The notes: a model not told the origin generated them from the sequence alone. Positions 51,551 to 64,000 are shown, numbered from the stretch's first letter. The stretch is 64,000 nucleotides of DNA from Pectinophora gossypiella (GCF_024362695.1 NC_065417.1:6875001-6939000); one strand, 5' to 3'. Made by a program: numbers and translations.

Positions 51551-54249
51551 GTCCTGGTTACGGCCACATCTCGGTTGAATACTCATGTATTCACGCATTC
51601 GAGTTTTATTCGGATTACAAAGGGGAATATCTCAAAACAGCTAAAAACTGTCAATATTTTTTTCAAATAGTCAACACGGGAACTTGTTTTTCCTTTTACC
51701 TTATTTAATGTCTTCTCTTCAACTTTTTTATCTTCAAATCTTTTTATTTAATAATAAAATTTGACATATTTTCCTTTATCGCTTTCTGATAAACACAGTT
51801 GACTATCACCATACACTAAATGCATCAATAGTCAAAGTGCGCTATAATCCGATTTTTTAGTGTTACTTACTCGCTTTCGTATTTTTCCACTCTTTTGAGT
51901 GATCAATATAAAAATATACGAATTTATATATATCTAATTATGTATGTTTATCTCATAATCGATCTCTGTTACATACAACTAAATTACACATAAGTATGAG
52001 AGGTTGTTGTGATTTTGTATTAAGTGACATAGACAAGAAGTATCGTGTTATGTATGTAGAAGATTTAGCAGCAGTATGATTCGAACTATCCATGAAGTCT
52101 TTTAGTATGAAGTAATATAATAACAAGGTGACGAATGCGCTTCTAATTGGTGTTACGTGAAGCTAAAACATATATTTTTCTACAAATTAATAAATAAACA
52201 ACTAACTTGAGTACCTTGCACGAATGACACTAATACAAAAGTTCCATTGTTTGTTGAGTGTAGTGTTAAGTTTTACAATTTTCGTTATTAATCTTTAAAC
52301 TGTTTATGTGCTACGTCATGCTTCGTTTGCATTTATTTTTTTATATACTAAGCTTCACTTGTTTTACTACGTTCACAGAAATTCCCACATATGTTAGCAG
52401 CGCAGTGAACAAACGCGAGAGAATAATATTTAAGAATATTTCTAACTTTACGGATATGCACTTACGAGTTTAACGTTTTGAAGACCCGACTCGTTGGCGA
52501 GGTCGCGCGACACAAGGTCTGGTCACCACACAGAGCTTTGACGATTATTTTTGTACTGACACATTATTTAACGTATAACTGACATTAACCCCCAAAACCC
52601 CTCGTATACCTACAGCTCGTGAGCTGCGAACTTGACAACAAAACTGACAAAGTTATTTGTGATAATTTTTAGTACTCAAAGCTTTAAATTAAAATAATGT
52701 ACATTTCATGTTTCATGGGGAATCATTGAGACGATTCGCAATAAGTGATGTTAAACGATGATTGGCGAGATAGCAGAGTGTGGTCGAGAGAGGCGAGTGT
52801 ACTCTGTCGTGCATTATGTGGTAAGGTTTACACTGAGCACTACTGCGACAGAAAAAACAACAAAATTTATTTCGCCTTATCTTTGTTTCAAGACTTCGTG
52901 AAGTTCCAAGAAAACAGTTGAAGTCCTGTCTGTAGCGCGCGCTGTACCGGTGTACTGCTCGTGTGTCGCGGTCTCCGGCGCACGCTCTGCTACGTAGCCA
53001 ATCCCGAATATCCCAAGTGTAAATAATATGTAATTAAGAAACAAGCAGACGGCATTGAACACTACATACATACGTAGTTAGATATTGTGCCATGATTACT
53101 GCCAAGATATAAAGTAAGGTGCCTGTGTGTTCAGATACAAGTAGATTGTGAATAAATTATATTTTATTCAATTTTATCAAAAGTCTTATGAAAGTCGTAT
53201 AATATGTAGTTTGAACAAATTGTTTCCATTGTATGTACAGTACGCTTAGATTGCGTTTTCATTCAGTTCATTGGCAGTCCGTCATGTCACCCAGTAATTG
53301 TTTGTGCACTAATCCTGTAGCTATACGTAATTGTTACTCATTGTAAACCAAAGTATTTTATATTTCTTCATTGTGTTATACGTCCTATCGATATGTTATC
53401 ATTTTGTAAAGTATTAAATTATTTGTTTAGTGTTGATAGATGGTAAGTATTATTTTTGGACCAGGTTAAAAATTTACTTATACTTTGAAGAGCACCATGT
53501 CATTTATGAAATTATTTTATTTGTGATATTTTTCATGATATTGAAGAAAAAATTCTGTATTCCATTTGTATTTGTGTAAGTATTGGACTATTTTTGTTTG
53601 TATGATTGCATTTGTAAAATATCGAGGCTCTCGTATTGACTACTGATTTCACCTTTACTGACTTGTGCGTTCCTAATGTTGAATGTAAATTTTATGTTAT
53701 ATTTCTACACTTTTAGTATAAATAATGGAGAAGAATTTAGCTTCCAAATAAATATCATTGTTGACAACTAACGATGAGTTTTAATTATTGGCACACTACC
53801 CACTAAACAAGAGAGTAAATGAAATGCTGTAGAACAATTTCAGAAAATCTTTAATTTTAATAATTGCTTCTTTTTTCATCAACTATGCTGTACAAACTAT
53901 ATAGCTTAAATTAGAATTAGCAATTAATAATTGCACGTAAAAAAACTTAACAAATAGGTACCTTCAACTTTTCGATTGGAATGAACGGTTATTACAATTA
54001 AGTAATATATTTTTACAATATTTATTTTATAACCCTACGAAATGAAATCTTCTATTCAACAAGCAGTCACAATCGCCCAATGATATGTTAAATTATTTTA
54101 ATAATTTAATAATGTTATTGCGTTCTAAGTATTAACGTACTTATGTGGTAGAGTTCGCTCGAGTGGGCATGCGTGGTCGCGAGTCGTCGAGTGTCGTCGC
54201 GCGTGGTCGCGTTGCGTGGCGTGGCGGCGCGTGTGGCGGGGTGGTGCGA
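51551..54249. other. NAA60-Shab intergenic region
   Basis: AATAAA near 52190 may end a long NAA60 3'UTR. On the minus strand AATAAA at 54026-54021 probably ends the Shab transcript. The minus-strand 64-codon frame at 53071-52877 has a hydrophobic start but no recognised family, and is not called. Otherwise AT-rich and empty. Confidence 0.4.
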
Positions 54250-57200
54250 CTACGTCACCATGTTGTCCCTCTCCGGAGCCCCAGCTTTGTGGTTCTGCCC
54301 TTTGAAGTCTTTCAGTCGGATCGGTGATGACTCGCTGCCAGAATCACCCTAAATGAATAAATAATATTACAACCAGTTGGGAACACATTCATTTTGTTTC
54401 GTTGTTTAGTTCATCTTCATTACAAACTGGGATTTTAAAAATCACCAGTAAATGAAATAAGCACTGTAGCAAGATACAGTTACTTATTTTAAAAAAATGT
54501 CAGAACTTCTCAAGAAAAAATATATATAAGTTGATATACTGAGCGTTCATGTATAATATGTTACTATTGCTAATGTATGTGTTGTTGTCGTGTTATAAAA
54601 TAATCTTTCTCTCTCTCTTTTTTCTTTTACATCCTAGTGAGATAGGTTTGTTAATCTGTCTGTCCGAGGCAAACGTAACGTATGCCTATTGTCTGTGTCT
54701 GCTTTCAACTATTTATGTGCCAAATCGGTCGGTTTGGTTGACTGTGAGAGACAGTCAGTGGTTCGTACATTAGCGCCGAGCGAGGCAGAGTCCTGCAGCA
54801 GCAGCTCGCTGTCGGTGCCGCGCGCCTCCTTGTTCTTGAGGATGGAGCGCGCGCGCGAGTCGCCCTCCAGCGGCCAACCGCCGCCGCGTTTGTTGCCGTT
54901 CTTACCTGGAATATTCAGATTCAGATAACATATAAGTAGCTATGTAAATGTGTGATTGCAACAAGGCCCATACTGCTGTAAGAATAAAGGCCGAATAGGT
55001 AGTTATTTATCCAAAGCTTTTTTTTCTCTGCCCCGTACCTATCTGTAGCCAGAAATAACATCCAGTCAAATAAGAGAGGGGAAATAAAAAACTAAATCTG
55101 ATCTTCTCATAAGCAAAGACTCCTTACTAAGGAGTTTTCATAAGTACTATACATAGGTAAGCAGTATTGTACGCTTATACTCTTTTACTGATGAAATGTA
55201 CCACGTAATGCTCAAAATCCGCTCATGAATATTACATTACATGCGAATGCTCTCAGTAAGTGGACCAAAGTGAAGTGAGATATCTATAATGTAAATGGTG
55301 TTAGCTAGTTACCAAACAGGATGTGATGGTTGATGATCCTCGTGGCTATCCCTCTCGGCGGCCTCTTCTCCTCCTCCGACCACTCCTGCGAAACGTCACG
55401 CGGTTACCTCTCATCCTCACACCACGGCGCAGTGAACAAGGATATGACGGGGGCATGCACTCGACACATCGTGCAACAATTAAACAAACAAACGTATACA
55501 GTGATCGTCAAACTACAGACAAAATAAAAGTTAAGTACACTTCGCGCCACTACTTGCCAAACGGACCAGTTTGCGGCGTATCGTGAGAAAGATGAGAGAG
55601 ATTAGAGTCGTCGATGAGCAATCGAGTGGAGAGGCGCGCGCGTAGCACTTACCTGTTGAAAGCGCGCTTTCCTATGTTTGGGCTTCGCGTCGTCGGGGGC
55701 GGCGGGCGCGTCTTCGAGCGGCTGCGGCAGGCTGGTGCGCGAGCCGTCGAGCGCGCGGCCCGCGCCCGCCAGCGCCGCCCCCGCAGCGCCCGCGGCCGCC
55801 AGGCTGCCCCGCGAGCCGCGCGGCGAGCCCTCGGCCTGCGAACCCTTCGCACACAACACGCTCCCGTCCCCGGACGCGCTCCTGCGCACCCCCCCGTACT
55901 CCGATACCCCGCCCCCCGCGGGCGGCCCGCCCGCGCCTCCGCTACCGTCCAGAGGATTCACATACAAGTTTGAAGAGTCGTTCTCGCATGCGATGTCGCC
56001 CTCTGAAGGAAAAGGGTGCGTAAGGCATGATGCAAATGTATCTGCAACGTAAGACATAACACGCACATGGAGTTGCGGATCATTGGGACGCGTGTATTGT
56101 GCCGCCCGACAAGTGCCAACCGACAAAAGTAACGAGCGTGAGTGAAGTAATGTTATTACTGAAACGTTCAAAATAACAAGAAGGGGACAACTCTACAGGA
56201 ATCAACTCTTGCAAAATGTGAAAACCTAACATATATACTTTATTGTCATAAAATCGAACAAATGTAAACAATTAGGTACTTATGCCAGTTTTAAGTAACT
56301 AAGGGCGTGTGAGCTTTTAGTGAACTTATCTAATCTTGTGTGTATGTAAGGAGAGATCTACCCTATGATGTAGCGATAAGTTCACAAATAAACCGCGAAG
56401 ACTAAACGGGTATCATAATTATGTGAGATTGTTTGCATTTGCTCGCATCAGATGTTGAGGAGGCTACGTACCGGGGCTGTCGAGGCTGTTGGGCGTGGCC
56501 TCAGGCAGCGCGCGCGGCGCGGGGTGCCGCTGCAGGCACGCCAGCTCCACGCACACCGGCTGCCGCAGGTCCGACGTCGACATCGGCATCAGCTGCTCCG
56601 CGTCTATAAACTCCTTGTAACCCTACAAAAGTACCCTTTGTTTTACTACCTGAAAATATATTACAACTCATCAACAGGCTAAAATAGGATAGCTCGGAAG
56701 TTAAAAAAAATAAATGACGAAAATGTTTACTTTATTCATAAATTCATTTCACTATTCCAAACAATTCATCGTATTTTTCATCAACAACTAACAAATATCA
56801 AGAAAGATCCTACTAAAAACGTACTAGTAATAAATCTAATAAAAAGTCTAAAATTCTTTGTTCAATACATACCATACGAAAATGAGGTAAATGTTAACTA
56901 AACTATTTATCATTATAAAACCATACTCACATGTTAGGGCTGGTTAATAGAATAAATATTTCAAAATTAAAATTAATAAATTATTTTCTACACATATATA
57001 CTTTTGTGTTACTCATATTAATATAGAATGTTCGCTTCCTTCTGTTGAATATATAGAAATGAAACACCTATGTAGGTAAATGGCTTTAGTCGTTATACTT
57101 GCGTAGGTATACAATTTACGTTAGTACCTTGAACGTGCAAAAACAACATTCAAACTCAGAAGGCAGCTGTTCCAAGTCAAGCTGTTTGTCAGCCATCTTC

Positions 57201-60200
57201 TTTTCCTAGAAAAAGAGAAATGATTAGTGGTCATTCGGTTCTACTCCTACTCGGTTAACAAGCGAGGACACATCGCGGTCGACGATGTCACGGTAAGTTA
57301 TTTCAGTGATAACAGAATAAAACAATACAATAGGAGATCACGATGTGAAGTCGAATATACATGGCTGATGATCAACAAACAAACAACACGAGACAATATA
57401 TAAATCATAGATTTAGGACGTCCAAGACATAAACAATATAAAAATGTTATCAAAAATAAAAGCGCGAAAAAATATGTTAATGCATATATCACAGCGAGAA
57501 TATTATATGCTTGTTCATGTATCTTCGGCTTACAATATTATGTACCTATTTAACATAATTATATCGGGCACAGTGCAAAGGTTGGAGTGTATTACGTGAA
57601 CAACATACAGGCAGAAACAGAGTCGCGTGATTATACGTCGATACGGCAGCAAGTGTTAGCAGAGATATATCGATGTCTTACTGGTGTCGGGTCGGGGTTT
57701 ATGAGCAAGCGTTTCTCCGGAGTGTCGGGGCCCTCGATGGAGTAGCGCCGCTCTTTCTGAGGGCTGCTCTGAAACTGCAACCTGCCGCGTTAACAGCAAG
57801 CCTAGTGCATATCATTGATTAAGTATACGAGTGCGCCCGGACCGTACCCTGTGCGTGAACTGGTATTGCGTTCAGAAGAAGCCACACAAAGATACTTTAT
57901 TAGGATTTTAATAAAATGTATAAAGTGTCGAAAATAATATTTTATACTTTAGTGTGTTTCTATTGAAATTATTTGGTACTCAACTAAAATGCTAATAGAA
58001 AGTGAGATTGGCATTGTCTAGAGTAACTTAAGCAGTATTTAACAGCTCACCCTGATTGCGCCAAAGGTGGGGACGCACCCAGCAGAATTTTAGTTATCTT
58101 ACCTGGTTGGGATCAGTACTTTGTGGTATCCTATTGTTGATGGTGTGTTCGTACTGCTTGTAGCAGCCCGTGATGGCCGGCTGCTCGCCCTCCAGGCTAG
58201 TGGCGTCCCCCTGCGACAGGTTGTGTCCTGGACACACACACCACCGTCAGTAGCCACGATATCGGCATCGTCCCCGCAAACACCAAACAACAACTCGCAA
58301 TTACGGTATAACTTTTAGTCTAAGTATAAGTATTGTCGGAATAGATCAACTAAGTAACATTTACGGCAACAACAACAAATAGCAGCGTGAACTACACAAC
58401 ACACATTCCACACGAACAGTCTAATAGATTGAGCGTCCTCCGGATACACACATCGGACAGTCCACAGAAGAGGAGAGTTAGTTTCTTAAGCGTTAGCCTT
58501 ACGCTGACAATGTAATCGACCTTAGATTATAGTGTCTTCGTCGCACATCGCAAGCTACACGCGAGTCGCGACGCGAGCCCGACCCCGAGTACGGACATTA
58601 ACTAAGGGGTCGGGGGAGGCCCGTGCGATAGTGGCAAGGCTCATCTGGCGTCGTCTCTCGCCTCAATGAGGACGCACTTGTCACCTGAAGACAAGGAATA
58701 AAACACTCTGAGTGCGCCTCATCGCAACCAACGGGTGAATATAGCTGTAGCTGCGATGTAACGTGAACTGCTCTATATTGATTGGAGATGTCTGCGAGTC
58801 CGGAGAGCTATAAGATGCGACGTGCATTCAATCAACATTTATTATAAATCACTGCATTCGTATGCGGATGAACACAAAGGCATGCGTGCGAGAGGTGAGT
58901 GAGACAGAGACGGACTAGAGACGAGACGAGCAGAGGACGCATGACATGAGAAGCACAAGCGAGCGGCGCGCACGCTACTGACCTGTGTCGACGATCACGT
59001 CGATGAGGTCCATGCTCTTGGCGAAGGCGTCGCGCAGGTTGATGTGGTGGAAGGACACGATGGAGCCCTCGCGCTTGGCGCGCTCGAGCGCCTCGCGTCG
59101 CTTCAGAGCCTTCTCGCGCCGCATCTGGTTCTTGTAAAACTCGGCGAAATTGTTGACGATAATGGGGATGGGTAACGCAATTACCAACACGCCGCAAATA
59201 CAGCAAACTGAGCCGATGACCTTGCCCAACGGGGTCGTGGGGTAAATGTCACCGTATCCGACTGTGGTCATGGTGATGCCGGCCCACCAGAATGTTTCCG
59301 GAATGGAAATAAATTTAGTTCCCGGCTCTTCCTTCTCGGCGAAATAGGCTAGTGAGGAGAATATGAGCACTCCCATTGCGAGGAACAACATGAGCAGGCC
59401 GAGCTCCTTGTATGAGTTTCTGAGCGTGAACCCGAGCGACTGCAACCCGGTTGAGTGGCGGGCGAGTTTGAGAATACGCAAAATTCGCATGATACGGAAG
59501 ATTTGAACTACTCGACGCACATCTTGAAACTGGTCCGTCGCGTTTTTATTTGTTTCGAGCAGGAAGAGAGATACGAAATAGGGCAATATCGCCAGCAAGT
59601 CTATCACATTGAGTCCGCCCTTGAAGAACTTCCACTTATCCGGCGAGGCACTAAACCGCAGCACGTACTCGAGTGTGAACCACGTGATGCACACAGCCTC
59701 GACCATGGCCAGCTGCGGGTTGTCCATGGGCGCGCCCTTCTCGTCGTACACTTGCATCTGGGGTATCGTGTTGAGAGTGAGCCCTATCGTGGACAGCACG
59801 ATGAAGAGGATTGAGATCACCGCGATCACCTGCAAGCACGCACCCAGTGAGCACCGGCGCTCAGCGCTCGGCGCTCCGACCACAAGCTGCCACGTGTGAC
59901 TGAGTAGATATGTCGGTGTCTATACATACATCTACGCTTCCTACGTATATTTGTACAAGGATAAGCTACGATAATATTTGTATATTATGTAGTTAGAATG
60001 TATTTACAGTAGGTATCGATATCGAGCCAATATCTTATGTAACAATGTCTTAACAGTAAATTTTGGTGTAAAAATAACATCTATATGTGTAATTATATGT
60101 TAGTAGTGTTGTGTGGTCGAGGTGTAGATAAGTAGTATTAAAATTACAGTAGGGTGAACGGACGTGCGTCAGGCGCGAGACCGGGTGTCCGGGTGAGGAG

Positions 60201-63200
60201 GCGCACGCGCGTCCGTCCATAGCCCGCGTCGCTCGGTTAGTCGGATCAGTACCACGAAGCGGAAGCGCTGGTGGGTTTGTAGAGGAGCTGGTCGCTAGCG
60301 GGAAGGGAGGGAAGGATGGGTGGGGATGCCGGCGGAACGGCGCTCAGCCGTAGTGGGAGGCGGCGCGGGCGCGGGCGCACACTGCGCACGCGGCGTGTAG
60401 CGGCGGCCGAGTGCGCAGGGCGCGGCGCCGTCCCGTGCCACCCCGCACGCGGGCCGCGAGCGCCGCTGGCGGCGGTTGGTCACATCGCGTAAGCCCATCC
60501 CATCTTTGCAAGTTTGCGACAACAATTAAGCTTTGTTTTGTAAAGGTTCCCCTTATGGAGAAAGATCGACGCGGCTGTGAACATTTACATATAAAGATTA
60601 ATTAAAAAAAATGTTATAATGCCCGAGTACGAGGAGGCCATGTCCTCGCATAACTGAAACGAGGGCATTAACTAAGTGGTTCTGATGCGTAACGCCATCA
60701 AAGCTAACGGTGAGCTTTGATTCGCATGATAAAATAAAAACAAAACAAAATAGTCACAGAACTTTAAAAACAAAGTGCATCAAGCCCCGGCGTGGTCGAC
60801 AACACGACGACGGCCACGTCCCCGTGTTTGCACGAACATAGCTAGACCACCAGTGTAGGTATCATATACATAAAATAATAACACATCATAGTTTGCTATA
60901 CATACAGTAAATAAATCCTTCAATATAAACAATACGATGTTATGGTACAAACTTCATAATTAGAATACAAACCCAACAGTACTACTATATAAGTGTATAA
61001 AAAAGTATATAAGATTTAAACATATAAAAAGAAATTGATTGTAAAATAAGAATACGTACAAACACAAAATTCATAAATATTACAGTGTAAAATAAATACC
61101 CAATAAAAGCAGACACCATTTACAAAAATGACATGACGACGTTTTAAAAATTCATAAATAAAATATATCTGCACTTGTATCATACTTACATACGCATATT
61201 ACACCGCCGTTGTCGAAAAACAAATGTACGTATAATGGAAACTATTTGTTGTACTCGCTGAAAGGTGTACTGAGACATTTAAGGCATTTCGACAAAAGCG
61301 ACATGTGAAGTCAACATTCGAACACAACACCACATTCCACAACACTGACGAGCAAGATACACAACATCAAGTAGGAGAGACAGGCAGTGATAGATGTTAT
61401 TCATGCACCACAAACACATCCTAACTAACACCCTACTATTCAGGTACAATACAAAGCCCTACACAGATAGACGTCTACCTACTGCTCAACCAATTATAAC
61501 CTTATGTACGTAGGTACCTTATGCATTAATTAGTACTTACAATCAAACGAACTTACTTAAGTAGACTGAGAATGGCTTGCTCACAAAGTAGCTGTCGTGT
61601 ATACAGGTATATAATCAAATAGTGCAAGTCTTATATTAGTGTATGTTAGTAATCATTAGTGTTAAAATAGTATAGAACAGAGTAAGAAATGATGCAGAAA
61701 ACAGTTAAGTAGGGATAGTATTAAAATAAATACAACAGAATTAAATTCTTAGTAGATAAGTGGTCGGTATAGTGTACAGTGTACCTATAAATATTAACAA
61801 AAGAAAATGTGTTTTTAATCTTTGTACATAATCTACACGTTGCATATATCTACGCTAAAATACGGACTATTTTGTGCACATTTGTGTAACCTCCTACTAT
61901 TGGCATAGTACTACTTATTTTGTGCTGTTTGGCAAGACCGTCACAATTGACATAAGCATCTAGCTAGTCGTACTTCAAATGGTACCTCTACGTTAACGCT
62001 AGTAAGTCCTGGCAGCTTGGCTAAAGGTACAATTAGTAGTCACTGTCGTGGAGGTTGTTTATATACAGGAATACATTACCCTGGCGGCGAGACTCGTGTT
62101 GGGTTTCTCGAGGAGGTCCCAGAGCCACTTCTGGTACTGCGCGCAGGTCCCCTGACCGAATTCCTCCTCCTCGCGTTGTCGGAGACTCTCGGCCTCTTTC
62201 CTCATCTCCTCGTGCACGTGTTCCTTCCTCTGGTGGTACTTGTGCTGGCAACACGACTCCAGGTATAGCTCGTCCACACCCCAGTACTCGAGGTCGTCAC
62301 TGAACGCTAACACACACATTTCGTCTACTAAATGCAACTTCCCAGTCCGATAAAAGTTCAGGATGGAACTGAAACTTTTTGGATGCCTGAAAAAAGGAAG
62401 AATAAAGACATATTAAACACAGATTACTGAGAAATAATGTACTTAATGAAGTTTTATCGTTTTGAAGCAACGTTAACTTCAGAATATGGCTAATAATTCC
62501 CGAAAGTGCTACAATAAAATTATACATTTTATACAACCAAGCAGGACTGTTACGGCTTTGCAATTATTAGTCTTTCGGTAATTCCATCTAATTCATAACC
62601 CTTTTAAATCACGGCATAATACATTTAATGGACTCTTCGTAACTTTCATTTACTTAAAATGAGTACTCACATAACACATTTGATTGTCTCATAATACAAG
62701 TCTCTCCCCTAGTTGTCTTTTACGACATAATCGATGTGGACTCTATGATTAATTTAGCTACGTTACTACGCTCCTAAGTTGTATAACAATGCATTGAATG
62801 TTCTTAACTTTTTAACCATCTCTTCTGTATAACCTATAAGGCCGGTCGCCCATTGAACGCGTTCATACGAATTCACGCAGGAAGAATTCTTATCTTCCAG
62901 TACTTACTAGATACATTGGGTGCGCGTCGGTCATCGTAGACAAAGACAAGTCATATATAAATAATAAATAAATATATTTATTTACCAAAAACATTTTTAA
63001 CAAGTTACACAAAGAAACAATATAAGTTGAAGTTATACATAGTCAATGCTTTCCTGCCTTCTAAACTAGGGGAACCTGTGTCTTAGGAGGCGATATATAT
63101 ACTCATGGCGTGTGGGTGTAGGTACGCCAAAGTGCGACCGGCCTTATAAACTCATTTTGGCTAGCTGAGCCTCTCGTGATCCGATTGCTGAGCTAAAGCC

Positions 63201-63927
63201 ATCCCATTCCTCTTTCTATTTTTACCTATCTTGTACGTATCCTGTCCCTACGGGATCCGCCTTTTCCGGGATCTGCCACACATGACACGTACAAGTATAC
63301 CTGTCCGGGGTAAATAAGTACTTACCTGTCGAAAAAATATTCGTTATCCTGGAGGGAGTAGTCATCGCAGAGTTCGGTGATGGCTTCATGTGTGTTGCAG
63401 TCTCTGAGCCGGCCGAGCCTGGTGTGCGGAAGCCGTTCGAGCGTGCGCCAGAGCACCTCGTGGCGCACGCCGCCCACGTTGATGATCACACGCTTGCTCA
63501 GCGCCTTTGCGCGGAGCATCATGAACGGCTCCGGCGGTAACGATGACATCGACCTGCAATTCGTAGGAGAGAAACATTAGATCGCTCGTTGAATTACCTG
63601 GTAAGTACCTATATATTTAAGTAGAATAGATATGTCAATGATCCCTAATTCCTGTTTGAGGGTGCAATTTGCAACCGATCGATGCACTGTATGCAGATAT
63701 GTTGGATGCAAACGTTGAACGTTAGACGTCCAGTAACATTCAAAAGGGCATTACCTGGAGTGAGCCCGCTGCAACGCGGCGCTGACGACGGGAGGCGCGG
63801 GCGCCGGCGCCAGGCCGCGGTCGAGCGGCGCATCTTGCGCGGGCGCCGCGAAGCCCATGGGCGCGCGCGGGGGCGAGTCGCCCACGTGGCAGCGCGCGGC
63901 GCCGCGGCCCGCCCCCTCGCCCACCAT
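54250..63927 (-). CDS. Shab: Shab/Kv2 voltage-gated potassium channel, 12 exons
   Basis: Minus-strand exons: 63927-63755, 63553-63326, 62386-62080, 59829-58983, 58227-58103, 57774-57682, 57205-57128, 56622-56472, 56002-55653, 55385-55313, 54905-54769, 54348-54250. All junctions are in phase; 886 aa. The T1 tetramerisation domain follows LPPEPFMMLRAKALSKRVII (exons 2-3), with [20 protein letters not shown] and VDELYLESCCQHKYHQR. Exon 4 carries S1-S6: S4 arginine ladder at about 341-361 (FRIMRILRILKLARH), selectivity filter TTVGYGDIY (GYG at 427-429), S6 LPIPIIVNNF. After S6, AFAKSMDLIDVIVDTG is a Kv2 signature. The long cytosolic tail has ERRYSIEGPDTPEKR, FECCFCTF, YKEFIDAEQLMPMSTSD and a Gly/Ala-rich segment. 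It carries the delayed-rectifier current in neurons and muscle. If exon 11 is not spliced at 54769, the frame ends at 54709 instead. Confidence 0.95.
54709..54768 (-). CDS. Candidate alternative Shab C-terminus (exon 11 read-through)
   Basis: If the weak donor (AAT|GTACGA) at 54768 is ignored, exon 11 runs on in frame as VRTTDCLSQSTKPTDLAHK to a TAG at 54711-54709. This replaces the 32-residue end encoded by exon 12. I prefer the spliced form because exon 12 (GDSGSESSPIRLKDFKGQN...) has a strong acceptor, fits the phase and has coding-like composition. Confidence 0.35.
   Translation of the reverse strand, partial: VRTTDCLSQSTKPTDLAHK
58641..58684 (-). CDS. Candidate alternative short terminal exon of Shab
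   Basis: Between exons 4 and 5 the minus strand has a strong acceptor (CCTTGTCTTCAG), then GTGACAAGTGCG. Joined to exon 4 (phase 1) it reads GDKCVLIEARDDAR and stops at TGA (58643-58641). This would yield a channel with full transmembrane core but almost no C-terminal tail (about 532 aa). Unconfirmed. Confidence 0.4.
60130..60530. promoter_or_regulatory. GC-rich island inside the Shab S1-proximal intron
   Basis: About 400 bp very rich in CG (GAGGAGGCGCACGCGCGTCC, GGCGCGGGCGCGGGCGCACA) between exons 3 and 4 of Shab, in otherwise AT-rich intron. Open frames across it have low-complexity Ala/Pro/Arg content and no homology I recognise. It may be an internal promoter, a noncoding first exon, or an enhancer. 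Confidence 0.35.
60615..60725. repeat. Short stem-loop-forming segment
   Basis: AATGCCCGAGTACGAGG ... CCTCG ... GAGGGCATT pairs around a short loop. A second pair TGATGCG..CATCAAAGCT / AGCTTTGATTCGCAT follows directly. Could be a small MITE relic; no evidence for a mature small RNA. Confidence 0.3.
60726..62079. other. Shab intron 3, remainder
   Basis: AT-rich, with no frame, repeat or RNA gene that I recognise. CCCCGGCGTGGTCGACAACA near 60785 resembles part of the retroelement at 28140-28620. Confidence 0.35.
62387..63325. other. Shab intron 2
   Basis: No gene. A short AT-rich ATAAATAAATATATTTATTT patch near 62960 and CCTACGGGATCCGC near 63248; nothing named. Confidence 0.35.
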
Positions 63928-64000
63928 ACCGCTAGCTCATGGCGACGAGCGCCGCCGCCGCATCCGCCGACGACACCCACACTCTGCTTAATGGCCTGAA

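Noticed and set aside
52877..53071. Minus-strand frame with a hydrophobic N-terminus, possible secreted peptide
   Set aside because: Only 64 codons, no homology I recognise, no promoter or poly(A) context beyond chance.
55614..56052. Plus-strand frames of 119-124 codons
   Set aside because: They are shadows of the GC-rich Shab exon 9 on the minus strand.
59455..59899. Plus-strand frames of 96-119 codons
   Set aside because: They are antisense shadows of Shab exon 4.
60295..60525. Extra Shab coding exon in the GC island
   Set aside because: Exons 3 and 4 already join in phase with conserved sequence; the frame here is Arg/Pro/Ala low complexity without fitting splice sites.

Overview
The window is nuclear DNA of an insect, almost certainly a moth or butterfly (Lepidoptera). 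The genes are widely spaced, have GT-AG introns, and sit in AT-rich DNA full of lepidopteran-type repeats: tRNA-derived SINEs with (GATGAT)n tails, 5'-truncated LINEs, and many short inverted-repeat elements (MITEs). The palindromic word TAGGTACCTA is frequent. There are no bacterial, plasmid or viral gene clusters and no CRISPR. I translated and joined all exons by eye; every junction below is in phase, but none has been checked against RNA.

Left to right there are six protein genes. (1) The 3' part of a zona-pellucida (ZP) domain apical-matrix membrane protein (+, 1871-6242; 5' exons not visible). (2) A compact two-exon aprataxin-type DNA-adenylate hydrolase (+, 7158-7931). (3) The lariat debranching enzyme DBR1 (-, 8340-10212), tail to tail with aprataxin and with poly(A) signals only about 30 bp apart. 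(4) A SoxE-class (Sox8/9/10, Sox100B) transcription factor (+, 13858-37289), only 215 aa from four exons spread over 23 kb. (5) The Golgi N-terminal acetyltransferase NAA60 (+, 39996-50350). (6) The voltage-gated potassium channel Shab/Kv2 (-, 63927-54250, 12 exons).

These genes share no obvious pathway. Aprataxin (repair of abortive ligation) and DBR1 (lariat opening) are both nucleic-acid phosphoester enzymes, but their adjacency may be chance.

Most of the remaining sequence is the 20-kb first intron of SoxE, the introns of NAA60, and intergenic DNA. They hold at least five SINE families or fragments, a Jockey/CR1-like reverse-transcriptase fragment with an open frame, several LINE 3' tails, and at least eight inverted-repeat element families. 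Four clean nested insertions with target duplications are readable. GC-rich islands in the SoxE introns and between SoxE and NAA60 look like candidate regulatory DNA.

The most notable observations are: a decayed tandem copy of the SoxE HMG-box exon just after the real one; a SINE with a tRNA-like start fused to a 5S-rRNA-like internal promoter, sharing its core with an ordinary tRNA SINE; candidate alternative C-termini for Shab and NAA60; and near-perfect hairpin elements with 40- and 60-bp arms. I did not find a wholly new multi-gene system.
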